In this document: positions 56,870 to 64,000 of the stretch, piece after piece | How the letters are laid out: every line of letters starts with the position of its first letter | How positions within the stretch are numbered: position 1 is the first letter of the stretch | Assembly: GCF_001412105.1 (NCBI RefSeq) | Contig: NZ_LKST01000001.1 | Coordinates: forward strand, 1-64,000 | DNA: 64,000 nt | Reading direction: 5' to 3' | Origin: Corynebacterium oculi | GTDB taxonomy: Bacteria > Actinomycetota > Actinomycetes > Mycobacteriales > Mycobacteriaceae | Translations under genes and position numbers: made by a program | Notes under the pieces: generated by a model | What the model was told of the DNA's origin: nothing | The model's input: the letters and a program-made list of their open reading frames with translations, nothing else | Databases searched by the model: none

Positions 56870-58107
56870 ACGGGGAAGCTGATACTTCCCTGCATACTGG
56901 ACCATTCTTTATCGATGCGGAAGTCCGGGTTAGCGGGTACCCCCGTCCCTATCCGAGAGGAGCCGTCATGAATCCGCATGTACTTCAAGGTGGACTTATC
57001 GCCGTTGGTGGGCACGAGGAAACGTACCTCGTTAGTACCGGGCTTCACGTGCGGCTTGCAGTCCATCGACCATAGCTCACCGTGATTCAGGTAGTACGAC
57101 CCTGAGCCCATGCCTTCGAAGCCCTGGGCGGGGGTGACAGGAAGACGCATACGCAGTGGGCCTCCCGGTGAGATTGCATCACGGCCCCACAAGACCCGGT
57201 AATGCAGCTCGAAGATACCCCATAGCACTCGCCACTGGAACCGGAATAGCCCACCACTCCCGAGGTTGAGGTTACGGTTACCATCAGCAATCAGATTAAT
57301 CCCGGTCTGAGTCCATGAGGGCAACTCAATAGCCGGGCCGCGCGGTCCGGGAGGGCCTTGAGGCCCAGCAGGACCGCGTGAGCCTGTCGCCCCGCGCGGG
57401 CCTTGACTGCCCGTTGCACCACGAGGCCCGATAGCGCCCTGTTGTCCTGCTGGTCCCGCAGGCCCGGTTGCTCCGGTAGCCCCGCGTGGCCCCGCAGGTC
57501 CGGTCGGGGTGGTGACCTGCTTATTCACCATCCAGGTAAACGTGCCTGTGAACGTGTATTTCGGTCCCCATTGTGAGACACCTACATTTCCATATTTATC
57601 AATACGGACAGTCATACTAGCGCCAAAGGAACCATCTAGTGTTCCGATAACGGTGTCAACGGGTCGTAGCTCCGCCGGAATTATCTTACTTCCCAAAGGG
57701 GTGAAGTTCTTCCCACTTGAGTTCTTATTCATCCTTATCGATTGAAAGGTGGCACGGACGACGGGGCCAACCCTAGTAAGAGTGAGGGTGCCTGCGGCGT
57801 CTACGTCTGCGTGCGTCGTCCAGCCCTTGAGGACGCTTTCTTCTTTGTCGAGTGTGTAGGTGCTTGAGGGGTCGCCTTGTGGGCCTTGAGGTCCGGTGGG
57901 CCCTGTTGCGCCACGAGGCCCGGTAGCGCCCCCTGGGCCGGTGGCACCGCGAGGTCCCTGGGAGCCTTGCGGCCCGGGGGTGCCGCCTCCTCCTAGGCTG
58001 AGCGTGTCGATCTTTTCAGCCATTGCCTGCATCTGCTGTGCGCCGAGGTGGATAGGGTCGCCGTCCTCGGGGTAGGGGATACGGTGGTTTCTGGTGTATC
58101 GCGTCAT
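56866..58107 (-). CDS. collagen-like phage tail fibre/receptor-binding protein
   Basis: 413 residues. An N-terminal segment ([20 protein letters not shown]) typical of tail attachment is followed by a first collagen-like Gly-X-Y block (residues ~44-79), a beta-rich domain (~81-200), a second Gly-X-Y block (~203-258) and a C-terminal domain of ~155 residues that may bind host receptors. It likely forms a trimeric fibre. ATG overlaps the stop of the previous tail gene. Confidence 0.85.
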   Translation of the reverse strand: MTRYTRNHRIPYPEDGDPIHLGAQQMQAMAEKIDTLSLGGGGTPGPQGSQGPRGATGPGGATGPRGATGPTGPQGPQGDPSSTYTLDKEESVLKGWTTHADVDAAGTLTLTRVGPVVRATFQSIRMNKNSSGKNFTPLGSKIIPAELRPVDTVIGTLDGSFGASMTVRIDKYGNVGVSQWGPKYTFTGTFTWMVNKQVTTPTGPAGPRGATGATGPAGPAGQQGAIGPRGATGSQGPRGATGSRGPAGPQGPPGPRGPAIELPSWTQTGINLIADGNRNLNLGSGGLFRFQWRVLWGIFELHYRVLWGRDAISPGGPLRMRLPVTPAQGFEGMGSGSYYLNHGELWSMDCKPHVKPGTNEVRFLVPTNGDKSTLKYMRIHDGSSRIGTGVPANPDFRIDKEWSSMQGSISFPV

Positions 58108-59666
58108 ATTGCCACGTCCTTAATTTCTGCTCCGCTGTTATCGATATACCTTAAGTCGGACCACGTTACAGAGGTATGGAAACAGTAACCTCTATTCGAG
58201 GGTGCTTTACCCCATCGTGGGTATCTATTCGGCATGGAATAGTTGTTCTTAATAGTGCTTTGATCGATGATTTGCGCTCCGGGGGGTGTGCCGCCGCGTT
58301 CCCACATCCACGGCACGGTTCGTTGGTTATTGCGCCGGTATTGCTTTAACCCTTGCCACGGGACCGGGGAGATACGCGACCTAGTGTTGTGGATGAAGTG
58401 GGTGCGTAGAAGCGCGGACCATCCGTCTTTTGGGTCGAAATGTAGTGTGCCGCCAATAGGGGCCACGATGGGGCCGTATGCCTGGTTGGTGCCCATGAGC
58501 CATTGGTGGGCGGCGTCGCCGCTGATAAAACACGGGCGGGGGTTTTCCCAGGCCATGAGTACCCATCGGGTGACATCCCAGTTAGGGAAGACGTGGGTGG
58601 GCTGGGTGGTGAACTCCGGGTGGCGGGGGCGTCGCCCTTCCTCATGGACCCGCGCCCATAGGGCGTTTTGGGCGGGCTCCACATTTTCCTGGTCTCCAAG
58701 CCAGGTGTCCCAGCTAAGTACCCTACGGGCGTCACCGGGGTAGACGTTTTCGTGAACGCTTATCGTGTCATCCCACTCACGTTCACGGTTTTTCCAGTTG
58801 ACCTCGACACGGTTAATCACGGTGGCGGGGTCGGCCTCAATCACAGGGTCTCCTGTGAGTTGACATCCTCCGAGTCCGATACCGGGGTAGGTCACTCCCT
58901 CGAAGTGCACGCCGTCTACGGCTGGTTTGACGGCCCCATGCTGCTCATCGCTGGACTGGAGGCGCACAGTCATGTCCTGTGATAGGCGTGGCACCTGCCG
59001 CACGACATTACCGTCTGGATCATAGGACCAGGTTTCCGCCGCCATCGAGCCGTAAAAATCACCGAGGAGCTGGAGCGCGCTTTTGCCCTTGACGTCTAGC
59101 GGGGAGACGCCGAACATGTGGTACTCGGAGCGGAAGTAAAAGTTCTCGATGCGGGTGGTGCCGACCTCCGAGAGGCCACGGATACGCAACGCACGGTCCA
59201 TCATGGCCTCGGTGGGCCATTCTGAGGGGCCGGGATGGACACCGCCCATCGCGGCGGTGGAGTCCGCACATACCAGGGTGATGATCCACCGGCGTGCACC
59301 TTGGCCGGATTCTGACTTGGTCAGCTTCGCGGTCGCACGGGAGACACGGCCTCGGAATACCACCATGCGGTGCGTTGTCCCGCTGATACGCGTGCCATCT
59401 AGAGCCAGGACAGGGCGACCTTCTATCTGAAGGCGCACCTCACGGCCCACTGCCTTGTTCCGGCGGATATAGTCGGCCCACTCATCGGTCACATCTGCCA
59501 GATGCAGGGTCATAGTCGCCGGGGTGGCCGAGGCGTCATGGTACTCATTGCGCCCCCAATCAATCTTGACGCTGCGGACCGCTACTGGCTCAGTATCGGC
59601 CTTATCGGCGCTACAGGCGATCTCATAGCCTCCGATAGTCAGCGAGGGAGTTACTTTCACGCCCAT
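58104..59666 (-). CDS. phage minor tail protein
   Basis: 520 residues. [20 protein letters not shown] and [27 protein letters not shown] look like the tail-hub minor protein of actinophages, encoded after the tape measure. No protease or lysin motif is seen. It overlaps the tape measure gene by ten bases and the collagen-like gene by four. Confidence 0.75.
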   Translation of the reverse strand: MGVKVTPSLTIGGYEIACSADKADTEPVAVRSVKIDWGRNEYHDASATPATMTLHLADVTDEWADYIRRNKAVGREVRLQIEGRPVLALDGTRISGTTHRMVVFRGRVSRATAKLTKSESGQGARRWIITLVCADSTAAMGGVHPGPSEWPTEAMMDRALRIRGLSEVGTTRIENFYFRSEYHMFGVSPLDVKGKSALQLLGDFYGSMAAETWSYDPDGNVVRQVPRLSQDMTVRLQSSDEQHGAVKPAVDGVHFEGVTYPGIGLGGCQLTGDPVIEADPATVINRVEVNWKNREREWDDTISVHENVYPGDARRVLSWDTWLGDQENVEPAQNALWARVHEEGRRPRHPEFTTQPTHVFPNWDVTRWVLMAWENPRPCFISGDAAHQWLMGTNQAYGPIVAPIGGTLHFDPKDGWSALLRTHFIHNTRSRISPVPWQGLKQYRRNNQRTVPWMWERGGTPPGAQIIDQSTIKNNYSMPNRYPRWGKAPSNRGYCFHTSVTWSDLRYIDNSGAEIKDVAI

Positions 59667-61804
59667 GAGAAAGCCCCTCCCCCCGCAGCGGGGCTTAGGC
59701 CCAGGTCCCGCCCGTACTGCTTGAGTGCCTTCGTTAGAGCCTCCACAATCGCGCGGGGGTCTACTACACCAGAGCCATCAACAGTGATATGCACGGAGTT
59801 ATCCACCTTCATCGCGCCCCCGGAGGACGAGCCGATAGCACCACGAAGGGAGGACAGTGACCCCGAGGCCGCCGTAAGCTCCGGCTGATACCCAAACGCC
59901 AGCGCCGGGGGTGCCATGAACCTAAACGGTGTGCCAGGCGCGGTCGTCATCGACGGGGCAGCGCTAAACATCTTGGACAACCATGCTGGTGGAGAGGGGA
60001 ACCGGATACGCCCAATCGCGCTGACCACCGAGCCAATCAGGCTCACGAGGCCCCGCAGTGGAGCCGTCAGAATACTCACAGCTGCGCTGGCCACCGCCAT
60101 CGCAGCCCGGAAAGCTCCGCCGACACCGCCGACCTTCGAGACGATGTTACCCACCCACTGCACCGCAGAGCGGATACCGCCAACAACCAGGTCAAAAGCG
60201 GCCTTACCGACACGCCCTGCGGCGTTAACGGCGTTACGGAACGTCTCAGACTTCTGATACGCCAGCACGAGCGCGGCCACCAGTGCGGTCACCGCGACAA
60301 TCACAATCCCAATCGGGTTCGCGCTCATCGCCGCGTTGAGCACCCACTGCGCCGCCGCCATAGCGAGGGTCGCTGCGCGTACCGCCATCATCGCGGCCTG
60401 CTGAGCCACAAAGGCCGCGATGGCCCGCGCGCTGCTGGCTACCCATGCCGCCGCCGTAGCAGCTGCTGCACCCACCGCACTCGCAGCGGTCATCGCAAAA
60501 GCAATACCGGCGCGTATCTGCATCGCTAGCCACGCCCCAGCAGCCCGCGCACCGGCAGCCAACCAGCTCGCCGCTGTCATTGTGGCCGACATGGCCGCGC
60601 TGGCCGCCGTCATCGTAAACGAGATACCGGCGCGTATCTGCATGGCTACCCACGCCCCGGCGGCGCGCACGCCCGAGGCGATCCACGCACCAGCCGCCGT
60701 ACCCGCGTGGATCGCCGCCTGCGTCGCCGTGGCCGCCCATGTCCATACGATCCGCGCACTAGCGGCCAACCATCCGGCTACGGTGCGCGCGGCCGCACCT
60801 AGCCACGCCGCCATCGAGGTAGACGCCGCTGTGGCCGAGGACCCCGCCGCGATGGTGTTGCCGAACACGATTCGTCCGGTCATCGCTCCCCACGCGGTAC
60901 TGACCGCCGTGGCGATAGCTGAGGCGACGCGCCACGCTTTGATCGCTGCGAGTCCGGTATACAGTGCGCCTGTGGTCACACCGATAGCGATAGCTAGCTT
61001 GCGGAAAGCTTCGGGATTCTCCCCGATCTTCTGTGCGAGCTTCGCCATCGCCTCAGCGGCCTGTGTCGCATAGGGCAGTAGTTGCTCCCCGAGGGCGGCC
61101 TTGGCGTTTTCCCAGTGCGCGGCGGCGATCTGAGCGCTACCGGCCGCCGTGTCTGTCTCGCGGGCAAAGTTGCCCTGGGCGTCGGCTGACTGTTCGGTGA
61201 GCATCGCCAGCAAGGCTTGTGTCTCGGCCTGTTTGAGGGCCTCGCCTTCGAGCTTGTCGAGACCCTGTGCCGCCAACCTAGCGTTAATGTCCGACTTCTT
61301 GATAGAGATGCCATACTTTTCGATGGGGTCCATCTCCCCACGAAAAGCCGCACTGAGTGCCTGTACGGCGTCGGCGGTCGTGCCGCCGTACATGGAGGCC
61401 AGATCAGCGCCCATCGTAATGAGTTTGTCCGTGGTGGGCACCAGGTCAGACTGGGCAACACCCAGGTTCTTTAGCTGGGAGCCCATCACGGAGGCGAACT
61501 CCTGGTACTGATTCTTAGACAGACCCACAGAGTTCGCCGCGTCCGCCGCGAGTTTCTTAATTGCCCCGCTTTGTGCCTTGAACACCGATTCCACTGCACC
61601 GGTGGACTGCTGGAGCTTGCTTGCTGAGTCCAAGGCCTGTTTACCCATGCCGACTACGGCAGCGGTAGCCGCCGTGCCCACAGTGGCGGCTTTCTTCATG
61701 CCTGATTCGAGCTTGTCCAGGCCGCGACCAGCCTCATTAAAGCCTGCCACGGCTTTCTTCGCGTCCGAGATAATACGAACGCTAAGAATGGCGGTTTTGC
61801 TCAT
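59657..61804 (-). CDS. phage tail tape measure protein
   Basis: 715 residues. N-terminal coiled region (DAKKAVAGFNEAGRGLDKLESG), a TP901-type core (GALSAAFRGE-like VQALSAAFRGEMDPIEKYGI) and a hydrophobic Ala/Trp-rich stretch with tandem 40-residue repeats (RAAGAW/RTVAGW) between about 60400 and 60790. It sets tail length and helps DNA injection. Starts inside the chaperone frameshift product. Confidence 0.93.
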   Translation of the reverse strand: MSKTAILSVRIISDAKKAVAGFNEAGRGLDKLESGMKKAATVGTAATAAVVGMGKQALDSASKLQQSTGAVESVFKAQSGAIKKLAADAANSVGLSKNQYQEFASVMGSQLKNLGVAQSDLVPTTDKLITMGADLASMYGGTTADAVQALSAAFRGEMDPIEKYGISIKKSDINARLAAQGLDKLEGEALKQAETQALLAMLTEQSADAQGNFARETDTAAGSAQIAAAHWENAKAALGEQLLPYATQAAEAMAKLAQKIGENPEAFRKLAIAIGVTTGALYTGLAAIKAWRVASAIATAVSTAWGAMTGRIVFGNTIAAGSSATAASTSMAAWLGAAARTVAGWLAASARIVWTWAATATQAAIHAGTAAGAWIASGVRAAGAWVAMQIRAGISFTMTAASAAMSATMTAASWLAAGARAAGAWLAMQIRAGIAFAMTAASAVGAAAATAAAWVASSARAIAAFVAQQAAMMAVRAATLAMAAAQWVLNAAMSANPIGIVIVAVTALVAALVLAYQKSETFRNAVNAAGRVGKAAFDLVVGGIRSAVQWVGNIVSKVGGVGGAFRAAMAVASAAVSILTAPLRGLVSLIGSVVSAIGRIRFPSPPAWLSKMFSAAPSMTTAPGTPFRFMAPPALAFGYQPELTAASGSLSSLRGAIGSSSGGAMKVDNSVHITVDGSGVVDPRAIVEALTKALKQYGRDLGLSPAAGGGAFSWA

Positions 61805-62221
61805 CGCGTATGTCCTCCAAGACTCGGATCATGGTTGCCAGGGTGGCGTCGTCGTAGTCGAACAGCTCATGCGGGGCGATCCGCCACGCATGAGCCAGTT
61901 CCACAAGCAGTCGAATACGGCTTCCTACTGGGTAGGGTTTCCTAGATCACCCACCGCGTCGGCCTCGGCGGCGGTGTCCTCGTAGGACTCCACATCTATT
62001 GCGTCGCGGTCGCGGAAGTCCTCGAAAGTGCCGGGGTAGATGCCCTCGCGGCGCAGCGCGGCCCAGGCGAGGAACGTGGTTCCCAGGAACGGGGCGTCGT
62101 TGAACGTGGGCCAGTTGTGCTTAGAGCGGGTCATGTCCCAACGCACGCGGTCCGGGTTGGTGATGGTGACCTCCACCGGCGCGGTGTGGCCGTCGAGCGT
62201 CACAGAGGTTTTCAAAGCCAT
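61782..62221 (-). CDS. tail assembly chaperone GT fusion by -1 frameshift
   Basis: If ribosomes slip -1 at AAACCCT (61940-61934), the G protein continues in the minus-one frame as YPVGSRIRLLVELAHAWRIA... to a stop at 61782, giving about 146 residues. The extension has a helical pattern like lambda gpT-type domains and overlaps the tape measure start, the usual arrangement. Frame-zero product is listed separately. Confidence 0.7.
61925..62221 (-). CDS. tail assembly chaperone G-like protein
   Basis: 98 residues in frame zero: KTSVTLDGHTAPVEVTITNPDR and an acidic C-terminus VESYEDTAAEADAVGDLG. Sits between the gp10-like gene and the tape measure gene, the conserved place of the gpG chaperone. 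Confidence 0.75.
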   Translation of the reverse strand: MALKTSVTLDGHTAPVEVTITNPDRVRWDMTRSKHNWPTFNDAPFLGTTFLAWAALRREGIYPGTFEDFRDRDAIDVESYEDTAAEADAVGDLGNPTQ

Positions 62222-62223
62222 AG

Positions 62224-62619
62224 CTATACTCCTTTGATTTGATCTAGTGCTTTATTGACCTTGTCTTCATACAGCCGTAGCCACGTGGATTCTGTGGCCT
62301 GGGCCGCGTAGGACAAGAATGGGTTCGGTTTGATATTGCGGGCTTTCCATCCCCAGTGAATCGGGGGCGCATACGGCACACCGGAGGCGGAGCGCCGCCG
62401 GTTACCAGCACGTACGATGCCGGCAGTCTTTGTGGCACCGGCGCGTACCGTCGCTGCGAGTTTCCCGGAGCGCACAGGTGCCCAGCCTTTGGCACGACCA
62501 GCAACGATCTCAGCAGCTGCGCGGTGCGCGTCTTTGACATCGGTTAGGTCTTTACCAGCTTGCTTGAGGGTGCGGCGGAGATTCCGCCCACCTTCCAGCT
62601 TGAGCCCCTGGTAGACCAT
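62224..62619 (-). CDS. HK97 gp10-like head-tail protein
   Basis: 131 residues. WAPVRSGKLAATVR and YAPPIHWGWKARNIKPNPFL are hallmarks of the HK97-gp10/neck-protein family, which closes the head or joins the tail. It lies after the tail tube gene here, an order that differs from many siphoviruses where it precedes it. Confidence 0.85.
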   Translation of the reverse strand: MVYQGLKLEGGRNLRRTLKQAGKDLTDVKDAHRAAAEIVAGRAKGWAPVRSGKLAATVRAGATKTAGIVRAGNRRRSASGVPYAPPIHWGWKARNIKPNPFLSYAAQATESTWLRLYEDKVNKALDQIKGV

Positions 62620-63063
62620 CTAGCCGTTGGCACTGCTCGTTGCGCCGCCGTTAGTCCAGGTGGGCTCACCGACAAACGGGAACTCAAAGTCCGAGGTGTT
62701 CGTCTTATTGACCTCGCCGCCGAGATCAATGGGCATGATCTTCACGGTCCCCTTGATAGAGGCGTTCGAGTTGCCCCTGGGCTTGAAGGCGACCTTGACG
62801 GCCTGGCCCTTGTTGGTCCAGGTGAAGTCGATGACTCCCTTAGCGGTCAGGTCCTGGATAAAGGTTCCCTCCAGCTTTGCAGTGAAGGTTTCCCCGCCGG
62901 GCAGCACACCACCACACAGGGTATGCAGGTCATCTTCGGAATCATTATCCCAGGTCACCTTTACCTCGGTGGCCTGGCACGCAAAATCTACCTCAGTGCC
63001 GGTCTCACCGAATTTCAGTTCGCCCTTGCCGAGTTTAAAGCTTTTAGGTGTTCCAACAGCCAT
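62620..63063 (-). CDS. phage major tail (tube) protein
   Basis: 147 residues, beta-rich: GKGELKFGETGTEVDFACQATEVKVTW and VLPGGETFTAKLEGTF match actinophage tail tube proteins. A Ser/Gly/Ala-rich C-terminus is present. Confidence 0.82.
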   Translation of the reverse strand: MAVGTPKSFKLGKGELKFGETGTEVDFACQATEVKVTWDNDSEDDLHTLCGGVLPGGETFTAKLEGTFIQDLTAKGVIDFTWTNKGQAVKVAFKPRGNSNASIKGTVKIMPIDLGGEVNKTNTSDFEFPFVGEPTWTNGGATSSANG

Positions 63064-63072
63064 GTTTTTCTC

Positions 63073-63429
63073 CTAGTCGATTAGGTAGGTCAGGCGGTAG
63101 GCCGGGAGCGGCCCACCACCGGAGGGGAGGGTGACGGTCTCATCCAACGCGGAGGAATCCATATCCCATTGGTGCTCGTCCATCACCTCGATGGTGTGGG
63201 TGAGCAGCCCGTCAAGAGTTTCTAGCGCGCGGGGAATGCCAGTGTCGCGAGCGATCAAGTACAGATCGACTACCACGGCATACCCGCCGCAAGCTCCCAG
63301 CACGCTGCGGCCCAGACGGCGCGCGGTCACCCACACTGCCGGGGGATTAAGGCGCGGAGGGTCCACAGTCGCTGCGATCCCCGCTTTAGTCAGGGCATCG
63401 ACAACGCTGTTTAAAGCTTCGTTCACCAT
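63073..63429 (-). CDS. phage tail terminator-like protein
   Basis: 118 residues: begins MVNEALNSVVDALTKAGI, with VVVDLYLIARDTGIPRALETLDGLL, as in small tail-terminator proteins placed just before the tube gene. Identity rests mainly on position and length. Confidence 0.65.
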   Translation of the reverse strand: MVNEALNSVVDALTKAGIAATVDPPRLNPPAVWVTARRLGRSVLGACGGYAVVVDLYLIARDTGIPRALETLDGLLTHTIEVMDEHQWDMDSSALDETVTLPSGGGPLPAYRLTYLID

Positions 63430-63432
63430 GTT

Positions 63433-63747
63433 TCAGCCCACCTGGAGCGGTGCGTAGCGCCCGAGCTTGAGCAGCTGCGCGAGATCGGGATCATTGCGTG
63501 AGACGTACACCGGCCCCAACTCGCCTAGAGCTTCCACACCAGCGGGTGAGTTGCGGCGGCGGTAGATACGCGCACAGAGCATCTTGGCCCCAAAGGCGAC
63601 ATCTGCACTCCACGAGCCAGCAGGGGTGCCTTTATAGCCGATGATGAGCGCGGTGACCGCCTCGGTGATCTCCGTCAGCTCCGGCAGCGCGGCGGTGGAC
63701 TCACCGAGGTAGTCCGCCACCTGCTCCGGGGTGACCAATGGTGACAC
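63433..63747 (-). CDS. phage head-tail connector-like protein
   Basis: 104 residues: TPEQVADYLGESTAAL, an Ala/Leu helical core (AKMLCARIYRRRNSPAG) and LGPVYVSRNDPDLAQLL, fitting gp6/Ad1-type head-tail adaptors. GTG start overlaps the upstream stop. Assignment is tentative. Confidence 0.7.
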   Translation of the reverse strand: MSPLVTPEQVADYLGESTAALPELTEITEAVTALIIGYKGTPAGSWSADVAFGAKMLCARIYRRRNSPAGVEALGELGPVYVSRNDPDLAQLLKLGRYAPLQVG

Positions 63748-64000
63748 TAGGACTCCTCACGCTCCGCGTCTCGGCGAGCGGGCTTGGTGGCACCGAACGG
63801 GACACGCACAATGCCATCCTGCTGATTGAGCAGGGTCGCCCAGTAGCCGAAGATGCCGGAGTCCTTACCGCCGTGGTCCAATCGCTCGGCGTCTACTCGG
63901 ATCGGGGAGCCGGACAGCTCGAACCAGGTGACGGCCTGCTTAGCGTAGGCGATGATCTCGCCCTCGGGCACCAGATCGGAGGCGATGAACCGATCCGGTC
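63747..64000 (-). CDS. C-terminal part of probable phage major capsid protein (partial)
   Basis: Open to the window edge: DRFIASDLVPEGEIIAYAKQ, AVTWFELSGSPIRVDAERLDHGG and IFGYWATLLNQQDGIVRV, then an Arg/Ala-rich end. Placed directly before the connector gene and with an ending typical of capsid proteins. GTG at 63971 is probably internal rather than the start. Confidence 0.6.
   Translation of the reverse strand, partial: PDRFIASDLVPEGEIIAYAKQAVTWFELSGSPIRVDAERLDHGGKDSGIFGYWATLLNQQDGIVRVPFGATKPARRDAEREES

Larger units (their letters stand above)
55951..64000. mobile_element. prophage, integrase/att end, continuing past the window
   Basis: Starts with the tRNA-Lys att copy, an outward-lying integrase on the plus strand, and then only phage structural genes on the minus strand, in siphovirus order from capsid to tail fibre. 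The other end, with the intact tRNA-Lys, terminase, portal, regulation and probably lysis genes, lies beyond 64000. Confidence 0.93.

Overview
This 64 kb window is chromosomal DNA from a high-GC actinobacterium, most probably a Corynebacterium. The evidence is the class Ib ribonucleotide reductase set (nrdH-nrdI-nrdE with a separate nrdF), the aa3 oxidase gene ctaD, a ugpAEBC cluster in corynebacterial order, an MctC/ActP-DUF485 pair, a DUF3618 gene, and many TANNNT-type -10 boxes placed 6-8 bases before an ATG or GTG (leaderless genes). A stretch from dinG through pncB, clpS, DUF2017, P1 peptidase, rhomboid, murI, a metallo-beta-lactamase-fold protein, rph, rdgB, DUF3817 and an LprD-like protein keeps the gene order known from Mycobacterium tuberculosis Rv1329c-Rv1343c, with several insertions. 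No species call is possible.

Layout. 0-5 kb: end of an rRNA operon (5S), an ABC ATPase with a long disordered N-terminus plus its FtsX-type permease, and a pair of crcB fluoride-channel genes. 5-13 kb: a DsbA-like protein, tRNA-Ala, a frameshifted P-type ATPase, a PNPOx-like protein, a fructosamine-kinase-like protein, nadE, a sugar-porter MFS gene and type-B L36. 13-20 kb: nrdHIE with two NrdR boxes, ferritin with DtxR-like repeats, nrdF and ctaD. 20-31 kb: serB, dinG, a PepSY protein, pncB, clpS, DUF2017, a frameshifted P1 peptidase, a rhomboid, an aldo/keto reductase and murI. 31-38 kb: an accessory block inserted between murI and the MBL gene, with an MFS exporter, acetate-type symporter + DUF485, an ABC-2 exporter, three small membrane proteins that share an LDEY motif, and an XRE regulator. 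38-42 kb: MBL protein, rph, rdgB, DUF3817, LprD-like, tRNA-Leu, two PLDc_N mini-proteins and an orphan reading-frame remnant. 42-56 kb: acyl-CoA dehydrogenase + OsmC, a CAP-domain protein, ugpAEBC, bcp, DsbA + CcdA, DUF3618, two envelope proteins, pncA and glutaminase-STAS.

56-64 kb: the end of a prophage. It begins at a duplicated tRNA-Lys 3' end (att site), then a tyrosine integrase, and on the opposite strand tail and head genes running toward the window end: collagen-like tail protein, minor tail protein, tape measure protein, a tail-assembly chaperone with a probable programmed -1 frameshift, an HK97-gp10-like protein, tail tube, tail terminator, connector and the C-terminus of a probable capsid protein. 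The intact tRNA-Lys should lie at the far end of the prophage, outside the window.

Themes. NAD supply is represented by nadE, pncB and pncA; thiol chemistry by two DsbA-like proteins, CcdA, Bcp and OsmC; iron and deoxynucleotide supply by ferritin beside the class Ib reductase. The most system-like unexplained locus is the XRE / LDEY-membrane-protein / ABC-exporter cassette at 34.3-38.2 kb. Two genes (P-type ATPase, P1 peptidase) carry single frameshifts that need checking against reads.
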